Below are positions 1 to 9,431 of a stretch of 64,000 nt of DNA, one piece after another (position 1 is the first letter of the stretch; each line of letters starts with the position of its first letter). The notes under the pieces are model-generated. The model was given only the letters and a program-made list of their open reading frames with translations, had not been told where the DNA came from and searched no databases. The DNA lies in the NCBI GenBank assembly GCA_029237695.1, contig CM055273.1, positions 58,641,968-58,705,967 on the forward strand, read 5' to 3'. The translations under genes were made by a program, and so were the position numbers. This DNA comes from Conchocele bisecta (lineage: Eukaryota; Mollusca; Bivalvia; Lucinida; Thyasiridae).

Positions 1-251
1 TACCCGTTATGTGAGTATTACGATTAATCGTAATTCTATTTTAGGGGAAGGGGCCAAGTGACTTTGGTGTGGTATGGACCTGGCACCAGGTCAGGTTATA
101 AATTCTAATTTCTGGACTGAATATATCGTTTCTCGATGTATTTCTTCCGTTCTGATTTTGGGATTTTCCCCCCAATGCTGCAGGTTAAAACGGGATCGAA
201 CCCGTTTGCTAGGCCTTATATGACCTTAGCTGTTGATAGGCCGTTAAACAT
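1..251 (+). repeat. Dispersed repeat A, right part
   Basis: Shares the block GGGATTTTCCCCCCAATGC, the ACGGGATCGAACCC segment and the tail TGACCTTAGCTGTTGATAGG with copies at 3721..4141, 6685..7052 and 26157..26345. It enters from the left edge. Possibly the 3' part of a retroelement. Confidence 0.7.
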
Positions 252-267
252 CAATAAACAAACAAAC

Positions 268-446
268 TGTTCGCCATTCCATCAATGAAACACCCGTTTT
301 GCTTCTAACAAGGGATATAGATCATTAGCAGGCTACATGTGTGTGCTATATGATCAGGAGGTAGACTGGTCATAAAACCTATAAGCCCCATTTATCAAGT
401 CACACATCAGAATTTGTGGCTGTGACTGGAGAAATGGTGCTTATGT
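268..446. mobile_element. Family Q fragment
   Basis: Contains TTCGCCATTCCATCAATGAA and the CATAAGCCCCATTTATCAAG end, followed by a GTGACTGGAGAAATGG block. Confidence 0.55.
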
Positions 447-484
447 CATATATGGCCAGTTTAGATCCCGATTCTCGAGCACAC

Positions 485-698
485 TTAACCCTTACTACGC
501 TGAATTAAATGTCGTCGTCTGCTGGAAATGTTTTATTTTCAGTATTTCTCGACAAAAACCTGGTTTTGACAGCACATGAGAATCGTCTCCAATGGAGACG
601 ATTCTCATGTGCTGTCAAAACCAGTTTTTTGTTAAGAATTAAAGCAAAAATGAAAAACAGCAGACGGCTATTTCCGTCAACAGCGTAGGAAGGGTTAA
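485..698. mobile_element. TTAA-flanked foldback MITE, family F1
   Basis: Bounded by TTAA on both sides with ends CCCTTACTACGCTG and CAGCGTAGGAAGGG. The whole element is a near-palindrome whose core arm reads TTTTGACAGCACATGAGAAT around a GTCTCCAATGGAGAC loop region. TTAA target and CCCTT ends suggest mobilisation by a piggyBac-type transposase. Confidence 0.8.
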
Positions 699-1632
699 AA
701 TCTGATCAGGGCCTGCACTGCTCGCTGTTCTGTTACTACAATATCCTACTACATGTAGTAATAATACCAGTAATCCCAACTGTGTGAATGCACAGATATC
801 GGGATCTACAGTCAATGCAAATGGCATATGGTCTCTGTGTCAGGTGGCAACACACATGTACAACATAAGCATTTGCTGTTTACATATACAGCTGATTCTC
901 GTTATCTCGATATACCTGCTTATCTCGATATATGTCCTATGTCAAGGTGGAAATCGAGTCCCGATAGAATGTTTCCTTCATATTTGTATTCTGATAACTT
1001 GATCTGAAAAATAAGAGCCTGGCACCGCCAAGTCTGATTCAGAGAGATTATCTCAGGTAAGTTTCCACATGTCTATAGAAATAAAAAGACCAGCCGCTAA
1101 AATGTGTTAAACGTTGCACAAACATGTTCAATGAATTCACTTAAACCATAATTAACCAATGTGACATCGGATCACTTTAACATGAAGATAAAATAAACAG
1201 TGGCAATCAAGACAATTGAACTTGGCATTTCTTAATGCCGATTTGATTCGATTTGGGCCGAATTTGTTTGTGCCAGTGGCCGACGAGTCCAAGTCCGACT
1301 TGATTTGGGGACGAAATGCGGGTCTTGCATTTTGCGATTGAATAATATCATCGTCAGAAAAGACAGCGAGCGTTGACATTTAGATGCAACGCTTATTCAT
1401 TGATGTGTATTGGGTATGATTGCAAAATAATGTGCGTTTCATTAAAAGAAAGCACACAATTTATGAATATCCAGAAGTAAAGTTAAGTCGGTATTTTTTA
1501 AGTGATTCTGTTCGGATTTTTCTAGAATGGTCGCTAAATTTGGCGAATGTTTATCTCGGAAGTTCGGATATGTCGATATATTTTGCTCAGTCCGGTCAAC
1601 TTCGAGATAACGAGAATTACCTGTATGTGGTA

Positions 1633-1836
1633 GTGAGTGGAGAAATGGGTCTATGGAATTTGTGTATCGGCGTAGCTCCTGATAACGATACATATTGCTT
1701 CTTAGAAACATGACGGGTGTGTCATTGATGGAATCGCGAACAGTGCAGATCCAGATCAGACTGTGCAGATGCACAGGCTGATCTGGATCTACACAAGTGG
1801 CAAACCCATAAGCCCCATTTCTCCGGTCACAGCCAC
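1633..1836. mobile_element. Inverted-repeat element, family Q
   Basis: Ends AGTGGAGAAATGGGTCTATG and CCCATTTCTCCGGTCAC, with the ATCAGACTGTGCAGATGCAC core. Copies at 25942..26155 and 56074..56311, halves at 268..446, 39605..39720 and 57281..57355. Confidence 0.65.
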
Positions 1837-2239
1837 ATATTATGTTTGTGAAGTCTGTCTGTGAATAATTGACTTGGTGGTTGTTTCAATGAAATCCAGC
1901 TCACATCCTAATTGTGATTGTGCTACTTTAATGAGATTTTGTTTATATCCTCCGATTATATAACCATACAAAATACGTGCCTATATTTAGAAATCCTTAC
2001 TCTGAGATATTTAGAAATGCTGCAATGATTATGCAAGTCAATACAATATACTGGTATCTAGTTGATGAAGGCAGGGATCTTACATGAGTTTTATTTACAA
2101 AATTACCAATTTCCTGGTTTCATAATGGATTGTCTGGAAATGCCAGTTGCTTCGAGATGAAAGTTGTTTTTAAAAAGGTTTTTCGGTAAACACGGTAAAA
2201 TGTTTTCCATCGAGCAAGATAAACAGTACTCCCTGACCA

Positions 2240-2520
2240 GTAGTCCATTTCACCAACATTGCAAAATATACTGTTCTACCATTTATTTTTCCTGAAATGC
2301 ATTATTTCATATAGAACTAACAACTGCATATATTTGATGATTACAAGTATGCAGAATTATTATACTGAATTTATTACATTATCACAGCCAAAATGGCTGT
2401 GATAATGTAATAAATTCAGTATAATAAAAAATAATAAATTTATCCTAAAATTGAAAATTGCTCCTTCAATGTATACTTTGCTAGATAAGTATACTTTGCA
2501 ATGTTGGTGAAATCGGCTAC
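2240..2520. mobile_element. MITE with ~34-bp terminal inverted repeats, family G
   Basis: Ends GTAGTCCATTTCACCAACAT and ATGTTGGTGAAATCGGCTAC, then AAGTATACTT-type blocks. A central palindrome covers ATTATCACAGCCAAAATGGC and its inverse. Copies at 20093..20374, 29466..29751 and 49387..49674. Confidence 0.8.
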
Positions 2521-2682
2521 AGACTTGCCAGATGGTATCAATCTTCCTCACATGCCACCTCATATTGTTGTAACTATAGTATTATTGTCTATTGTTTGTT
2601 TATGTCTTGCCAACCACCACAGGCACCTGGGTAGTAAAATATCCTCACTTCATTTGCAACCAGGCCACACTCTAAATCAGCT

Positions 2683-3025
2683 ATCAAAATACGGAAAACG
2701 GATATCAAAATATGAAAAATGGTTATCAAATTACACAAATGGCTATCAAAATACCGAAAACAGCCATCAAAATGGTTATCAAAATATGGAAAACGGATAT
2801 CGAAATATGGAAAATGGTTATCAAATTACCGAAAACGGCTATCAAACTACTGAAAACAAAATACGGAACCGGCTATCATTATACGAAAAACACAATATGG
2901 AAAATGGCTATCAAAATACAGAAAACATAATACGGAAAACAGCTATCGGAAAACAGCTACCGGTACATAAATACGGAAAATGGCTATCAGAATTAGGAAA
3001 ACGGCTATCAAAATACGGTCACTTA
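2683..3025 (+). repeat. Degenerate ~20-bp tandem repeat
   Basis: About 17 imperfect repeats of the type ATGGCTATCAAAATACGGAA. The open frame across it (NGYQNTEN repeats) is a by-product of the repeat. Confidence 0.75.
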
Positions 3026-3132
3026 TCTCACTAATTTGAAAAATTGTTCTTGCCAAGTTAGCTATTCTACGGTAAAATTAGGCACAGGCAAAATTCCATT
3101 CCAAGATTCCATTTATAAATATATTAATTTAA

Positions 3133-3300
3133 TACGGTAGTAACATAATTACCTAAATATATGGACACAATTTATTCTGGGAAAGACATACATGTATAAA
3201 TGTGTGGTTGTACTTGTTTATCACAATAACATTTGTTACAAAGAACAAAGGGGTTTCCCAAAACAGCTTGTGTCCGAATATTTTGCACCATTACAGTATA
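3133..3300. mobile_element. Family P MITE, decayed
   Basis: TACGGTAGTAACATAATTAC at the left, TTGTGTCCGAATATT near the right. Abuts the element at 3315. Confidence 0.5.
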
Positions 3301-3314
3301 GGGTTAGTCAATGA

Positions 3315-3655
3315 CATGGGCGGATTCAGAGGGGGGCGGACCCGGCGCACGCCCCCCCTAAAATTCACCAAGTAAAGATTTTTTACAAGTTACAAGGCAC
3401 GTTTCATGCCAAGTGCCATGTTTTCCATGCATTTTTCGGTCGTTTTCTTATTGTTTCAAAATTTAAACGTTTTCAATGAAAAATCATGTCTAAACATACT
3501 GTGACATTTGCAAAATTTTCCGGGTGGGAATGCCCCCGGACCCCCCTAGCACTATCTCGACTATTTTGCAATACTTGACTATTTTATCAAACGAGCTTAG
3601 TCAAGTATTGCAAAATAGTTACGCCCCCCAACCCGAAATCCTGGATCCGCGCCTG
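3315..3655. mobile_element. hAT-like element with 5-bp duplication
   Basis: Ends CATGGGCGGATTCAG and CTGGATCCGCGCCTG, flanked on both sides by AATGA (3310-3314, 3656-3660). Contains GGCGGACCCGGCGCACGCCC and a nested hairpin at 3560..3622 (ACTATTTTGCAATACTTGAC arms). Confidence 0.65.
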
Positions 3656-3720
3656 AATGAGCTGACTACTATTGCCAAACATTATATTCAATTGGCACAA
3701 CTACCATAACGATCCGGTGG

Positions 3721-4141
3721 GTGGTGGTCGGGATAACGAGATGGATAACGGTATGGGTTCCTTCTTATAGGAATCACTATTTGCCTGGTTTGGCCCTCCG
3801 GTACGTTTTTATCTTTGGCTCTTTTGTTACCTGGGAGTTGAATTGGGTTATTGCCCATTATAAAAATAATAAGACTATTACTGGTTCTACTGCTTTTGGG
3901 AGGGGCGAAGTGATTCTGGTGTGGCGAGGATATGGCATCAGATCAGGATTATTCTGATTTCAGGGCTGAATATATAGTTTTGTTATTGTAAATATTCAGT
4001 TCTGATTTTGGGATTTTCCCCCCATTTGTACATGTACTTGAACATGTAACATGTACTTGTACAGGTAATATATGGGATTTAGTACTAAACCCATTGACCC
4101 GGCCTTAAATGACCTTAGCTGTTGATAGGCCGTTAAACCCC
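3721..4141 (+). repeat. Dispersed repeat A
   Basis: Longer copy of the repeat at 1..251, including a partly open region upstream of the shared GATTTTGGGATTTTCCCC block and ending in the common TGACCTTAGCTGTTGATAGG tail. The short open frame inside is not a recognised protein. Confidence 0.65.
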
Positions 4142-4286
4142 AACAATGTGTACGCAAATGGTGCAGGTTACTATTGCTAATCCAGGTGGTGCTGGTGACT
4201 ACATCTGCTTTATCCATCTTGCTATAAACCTATATTACTATGCAATTTCCATTTCTTGTGATCACGTTTTTTCACACTAGATGTTG

Positions 4287-4470
4287 TTAACCCTTATAAT
4301 TCTGATTAAATTTTGTCGCCTGCTGTTTATTTTCCATTTTTCTCTTAAGAAAACGTGTCTTGACAGTGCAAAATATGGTTTGATAGTGCTTGAGAATCAT
4401 ATCCAATGAAGAAGATTCCCATGTGATAAAAACCGGCAGACGACAATATTTGTGTTATGCCTTTTAAAGG
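4287..4470. mobile_element. F1-like foldback MITE, decayed
   Basis: Starts TTAACCCTTATAATTCTG and carries the GTCGCCTGCTG block and TTGACAGTGC arm. The right end is eroded. Confidence 0.55.
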
Positions 4471-4504
4471 CTAATGGTTACATGCAAGATGAGCATAGGA
4501 AATT

Positions 4505-4690
4505 ATCATTTCTCAGCCAGTTTGAAGTTAAAATGGTAGACTTCAGCAATGGAGATTGTGGGTTCAATCCCCGCTTAGTGTGAAAATATTATTTCATATT
4601 TCCATCCCACAGGTCCTTGGTGTCAGACATGAAGCTGAGCTCCAATGTCTATCATTATGACCTTAGCTGTTGCTGGAAAGTTTAACACTC
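4505..4690 (+). repeat. tRNA-derived SINE
   Basis: A pol III B-box-like GTGGGTTCAATCCCCGC is followed by a TTCCATCCCAC body block and the tail ATTATGACCTTAGCTGTTGC. Head plus tail arrangement is that of a tRNA-derived SINE. Confidence 0.6.
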
Positions 4691-4709
4691 ACTTTCTCAT
4701 CCCATCTCT

Positions 4710-5162
4710 ATGGAACGCCAAATGTACATAAACTTAAATATTGAATTCTAGCTCTAAATATTTAATGTTAGCTTTAAATATTTAATGCTAGCTAATTATT
4801 TAGAGCTAGCAATAATTATTTGAGTTTATGTAGATTTGGCGTTCCATGAACGCCAAATCTACATGAACTCAAATAATTAATGCTAGCTCTTTTTTTACAG
4901 CTAGCATTAAATATTTAGAGCTAGCTCCAAATCATTTGAAGAGCTCTCTAAATCATTTGGAGCTAGCTCTAAATATTTAATGATTGCTCTAATTATTTAC
5001 AGCTAGCATTAATTTTTGTCGCGCCCGCTTGTGTACGTGTGTTACTTGCGTCCGGGCTAAAGGTTTTGGTTAATGTTTTTCGGTATTCCATGAAAGCCTC
5101 GGCAGGCAGGACATGCAGGCCACGGCCATCTAGTTTGCGTTGATGTAGATTTGGCGTTCCAT
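4710..5162. mobile_element. Inverted-repeat element with internal AGCTAGCT/ATTTA arrays
   Basis: Outer ends ATGGAACGCCAAATGTACAT and GTAGATTTGGCGTTCCAT. The same end sequence also occurs internally as a head-to-head pair (about 4828-4866), and the space is filled with inverted GCTAGCTCTAAATATTTAAT blocks. Confidence 0.55.
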
Positions 5163-5381
5163 ACGTTTCTAACCTGCCATGGCCATCTTGCATGTATTCA
5201 TTTATTCTATGTCTACTGCATATAGTTCCCACACAGAATGTATATTAGAATATTCCCAAACACGACCTTGCCAGATGTGTCTTGTAGCGACACATGTTCG
5301 AGAGTGACACACACTTTCCAACAGCATAACCAGCTCAAATGACTACCGAATGTTAAATGGTTACTAGAGTTATGTCTATGG

Positions 5382-5546
5382 TTAACCCTTAGAATACGGA
5401 AACAAAAGTTGTTGTCTGCTGTTGTTTTATACTCCGTCTTCTTTCTCAATAACAACATGGTTTGACAATACATCTAAAGTGTTGTCAAACCATGTTGTTG
5501 ATGAGACAGCAGACAGCAAAATTTCATTCATCATTGTCAGGGTTAA
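5382..5546. mobile_element. TTAA foldback MITE, family F2
   Basis: Ends TTAACCCTTAGAAT and TCAGGGTTAA; core arms CAACATGGTTTGACAA and its inverse. Shares CTGCTG blocks with F1 but has a different hairpin. Confidence 0.7.
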
Positions 5547-5741
5547 ACCAGTAACCATTTAGTGTGCAGAGGGGAAAAGTTTTCATCGTTCCATTCAGTT
5601 GTTCATCCATGTATACATCCATCTGTCCTCATATCTTTGGTGTATCTCAACTCTTCCTACGAGTGTTTATCATCATCTATATTTTCATTCTATTGCAGAC
5701 CAATGCAGCCCGTGCTCAAGAGCAACGAAATTTACTTCAGT

Positions 5742-5937
5742 TTAACCCTTACTACGCTGAATTAAATTTCGTCGCCTGCTGGGAATGTTTTATTTTCAAT
5801 ATTTCTCGACAAAAGCCCGTTTTGACAGCACATGAGAATTCTCATGTGCTGTCAAAACAGGTTTGTTTTTTTAAGAATTAAGGCAAACATGAAAAACAGC
5901 AGACGACATTTTCCATCTCCAGCGTAGTGAGGGTTAA
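5742..5937. mobile_element. F1 foldback MITE
   Basis: Same ends and arms as 485..698, but the central GTCTCC...GGAGAC segment is deleted, so the arms meet at GAGAATTCTC. TTAA at both ends. Confidence 0.8.
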
Positions 5938-6080
5938 GCACAATTAGCATGATACAAGATTTTTGTTTGTTGATTGAAGGGTAGCTGAGCACCCATCTGT
6001 GTCTGACATTGCTGTTGAATGGACGTAAAATTCCAATCTATCATACATGTACCAACCATATAGACCAGTCTTATAAATAT

Positions 6081-6248
6081 GTTACCAAACTTGGAATTCC
6101 CTTAGAATTACTTTTGGTTTGTTGCCACTTTACTTAGTTAAACTACACAAGTGGACGTCAAACCGACATATTCAGCCAATTCTAATGACACGGATTCACT
6201 GGAAGTTGTTCTAAGGGAAGTTAATCATGATTTTCCAAGTTTGGTAAC
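6081..6248. mobile_element. Small inverted-repeat element
   Basis: Ends GTTACCAAACTTGGAATTCC and CCAAGTTTGGTAAC, with CCCTTAGAA / TTCTAAGGG inside. Confidence 0.55.
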
Positions 6249-6684
6249 CTGTTTATAACAATGGAAGATACAAGTGTGGGCATCAAGCGGACAAAATACT
6301 TCTTACCAATTTACCAGGTAGTTCAGTCTGTGACCTTTCTGTACGGCCGTTTGTGAACACGCTTTCTGCTTTATAAACGAAGAAGTCAGACTAATTCAAA
6401 CGTTTCGGCCCAAGGCTTTTACCAAGGAATTCGTTATCACACGATCATTCTTTGGGCCGAAACGTTAGAACAGTGGGTTCCTGGCTTATTAAATATCATT
6501 CAGCATTTGTATTTGGTCACTGTACTGTAATGAGTGTATGTAGTATTAGCATGACGTACACATGGCAAAACATCAGTAAGCTCACTTTTGTGGAACCCGC
6601 TTAGAAAGCAGTGATCACAACATCAGTGTGTCCATGCATGTCCGTAATCTGTGTTAGTTTTATTTATATATCGATATGCCCTAG

Positions 6685-7052
6685 ATGGCAGAAGTGGGTG
6701 GCAGGTGGGAGCACGCGATTGGTAATCTAACGCTCGGGGTTCATGCTTACCGGAATTCCGACTGGAGACCTGATTTGGCCCTCACATACGTCTTTGGAAT
6801 TTTGTATGTGACAGTTGAATCTGGTTATACCCCTTATGCGAGTATTACGATTATTCGTATTCCTATTTTAGGGGAAGGGGCCAAGTGACTTGGTGTGGTA
6901 TGGACCTGGCACCAGGTCAGGTTATTCTAATTTCAGGGCTGAATATATTTTTTCTCGATGTAAATATTCCGTTCTGATTTTGGGATTTTCCCACCAATGC
7001 AGCAGGTTAAAACGGGATCGAACACGCTTGCCCGGCCTTACATGACCTTAGC
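6685..7052 (+). repeat. Dispersed repeat A
   Basis: Another copy with the GGGGAAGGGGCCAAGTGACT and GGTATGGACCTGGCACCAGG segments seen at 1..251 and the GGCCTTACATGACCTTAGCT tail. Confidence 0.65.
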
Positions 7053-7348
7053 TGCCTTGTTGCTCAGAAATAAGAAGTATTTTGTCCGTGAGTGCGATGT
7101 GTGAGCTTACAATTGTGATTAGTGCTGAACAACGTTAATAAAGTGAACAAATCGCACATTGTTTCTTCTACTTCACACGTCTGTATATGATGATACTGTT
7201 GAACAAACGTGAAACCCCAATTAATCAATCTTCTACTGCAGGATTGCAATTCACCCGCCACTCAGATGTATTCCCTAATGGCATTACTGTTGAATGGATG
7301 TAAAACTACATTCAGTCAATTCTCCAAAGATACCTTGCTTCTAACAGA

Positions 7349-7655
7349 GCTCCAGATAAGCTTAGTGTGTAAAGCGTAATACACCCCCTGATTTCAAAAT
7401 CATTGCGTATTTTACTTTTACAAATGGATTATTGCTTTTCTTCATTTCTAAATAGGGAACAAATGATAAAAAATATAACAAATTTAAACATTCACTTAGT
7501 TTTCAACTTTATGACAGTATTTTCACTACTCAATTTGAAAATCAATGCGTATTTTCACACTGCTGTGCGTATTTTGTACTCCCACTTTTGATAATCAATG
7601 CGTATTCAGCTAAAATAATTGCGTAAAATACGCCAATACGCACCTTATCTGGAGC
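7349..7655. mobile_element. Repeat with GCTCCAGATAAG ends
   Basis: Inverted ends GCTCCAGATAAG and CTTATCTGGAGC. The inside carries repeated AATGCGTATTTTAC-type blocks. A diverged inverse copy is at 49050..49360. Confidence 0.6.
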
Positions 7656-8004
7656 GCTTTTCTAACCCAAGAATAGACTGATGTATCCAATGTTTGTCGT
7701 AAAACGGGTTGGCCAAATTGGAATCGACTGTGACCACTCGGGTATGGTATTAAGAGCAGGTCATGGGCCTTGATCACGCTACACCAATGAACAGTAATTA
7801 TGGCATCGATAACTGCGGGATCAAACCCATGAAAATGACTACTGTTGATAGGCCATTAAACACCAATAAATCAAATCAATACAACTGGTCATCATTATCT
7901 AGCTGTTCTGGATAGAACGAGAAGTTGCCAGACAAATGATACGATTAAAACACTCGACTCGATCATGGTTTAAAACACGAATGGTAGTCACGCTCCTTGG
8001 ACAA

Positions 8005-8219
8005 TTAACCCTTACTACACTGAATTAAATGTTGTCGTCTGCTGGAAATGTTTTATTTTCAATATTTCTCGACAAAAAACTGGTTTTGACAGCCCATGAG
8101 AATCGTCTCCAATGGAGACGATTCTCATGTGCTGTCAAAACCAGTGTTTTGTTAAGAAATAAAGAAAAAATTGAAATACAGCAGACGGCAATTTCCATCA
8201 ACAGCGTAGGAAGGGTTAA
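8005..8219. mobile_element. F1 foldback MITE
   Basis: Near-identical to 485..698, TTAA at both ends, full hairpin core. Confidence 0.8.
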
Positions 8220-8392
8220 GCTGTATCGTCACTCTTTGAAATGTTTCACTGAATTATAATGTATATTTGAAAAATATATCGAGTGTTGCAATGATAGAAA
8301 CGAATGCTGTTTTTCGTATTTGTTGGAGGGTGGGAGGGTGTGTTTATCTTGATGAAACCCAGTAAGAATCATTTACAGGAAGGATTCATTGC

Positions 8393-8525
8393 CAGGGATA
8401 CCGCTGGGGAAAAGAAAAAAATCGCCACTTTTGTTGTTTTTTTTCTCGAAAATTGTAATTTTTTATTGCCAATTGTTTATTTTTATCGCCAATTGCGAAA
8501 GTGGCGATCGCCAGCGGAATCCCTG
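8393..8525. mobile_element. Small MITE with CAGGGATACCGCTGG ends
   Basis: Inverted ends CAGGGATACCGCTGG and CCAGCGGAATCCCTG, AATCGCCACTTTT / AAAGTGGCGATCG inside, flanked by CATTGC on both sides (8387-8392, 8526-8531). Confidence 0.72.
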
Positions 8526-8716
8526 CATTGCTAAGAGGTGCATAGCAATATAAACCATTATGAGCTAGCGTTCATTGTCTGGATCGTGCAGCTTGATTGA
8601 TGGAACAGCCAGTCAATCAAACAAACAGCCGCTTCATTTCATTGACAAAATACGAGACAGTAAAGTTTTAGCAGTCCTTGCCAACTGAAAATGTAAGTGA
8701 TGCTGGAAGAAAGTCA

Positions 8717-8908
8717 TTAACCCTTACAATGCTGATTTAATTTGTGTCGTCTGCTGATTATTTTTTATTTTTCCATTTTTCTCATCAAAAACTTGGTTTG
8801 GCAGCACTTTAGAATCAATGCTGCCAAACCATGTTTTTACTGAGAGAAAAGACAAAATATGAATTATCAGCAGACGACTATTTTCGGTTCCCGCATTCTA
8901 AGGGTTAA
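8717..8908. mobile_element. TTAA foldback MITE, F2-like
   Basis: TTAACCCTTACAATGCTG at the left and CATTCTAAGGGTTAA at the right, with core arms around AACTTGGTTTGGCAGCA. Confidence 0.75.
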
Positions 8909-8935
8909 CTAATGTCACATGAATATGTTGCATAT

Positions 8936-8941
8936 TTTATT
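8936..8941 (-). promoter_or_regulatory. Candidate GEN1 polyadenylation signal
   Basis: AATAAA on the minus strand, about 490 nt past the GEN1 stop codon. It is the nearest canonical hexamer I noticed. If used, the 3' UTR would contain the foldback MITE at 8977..9229. Confidence 0.35.
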
Positions 8942-8976
8942 GTACATATTGGAGCTTGGTGGCGATCACATCTACA

Positions 8977-9229
8977 TTAAGCCTTACACCGCTATCTTAT
9001 TTTTTTTGTCGTCTGCTGTTTATTTTCTATTTTCCATTTTCATCATCAAAAACATGCTTCGACAGCACTTTAGAGTAATTAACAACATGGTTTGACACCA
9101 CTTCAGAATCATTTCCGTTGGAAATGATTCTGAAGTGCTGTCAAACCATGTTTTTATTGAGAAATATAGCAAGATATAAAAGCAACAGCAGATGAATATT
9201 GTTGTTGTGTGTAGCAGTCTAAGGGTTAA
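8977..9229. mobile_element. TTAA foldback MITE in GEN1 3' UTR
   Basis: Left TTAAGCCTTACACCGC, right AGCAGTCTAAGGGTTAA, core arms GGAAATGATTCTGAAGTG. Part of the left half seems duplicated. Starts about 200 nt past the GEN1 stop codon. Confidence 0.72.
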
Positions 9230-9431
9230 CCTCGTCATATTTCTCCAGACACTGAAAAACAATCATGTAAAATATATTGTGAATGTTGTGTAAATTATTT
9301 GATTATTTGTGCCAATGTTTAACAAAAATAATATGAATATGGCAGATCTGACATCGTCATTTAGTGTTTGATAATATCACATCACAGATCCCCGTTTTGA
9401 AATCTACAAAAGTTATATCCATGAAACTTGG
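9230..9431 (-). other. GEN1 3' UTR, proximal part
   Basis: AT-rich sequence after the GEN1 stop codon up to the first downstream MITE. No element recognised in it. Confidence 0.5.

Noticed and set aside
2501..3034. 177-aa frame with NGYQNTEN repeats.
   Set aside because: Made by a degenerate 20-bp tandem repeat joined to a MITE; no conserved domain.
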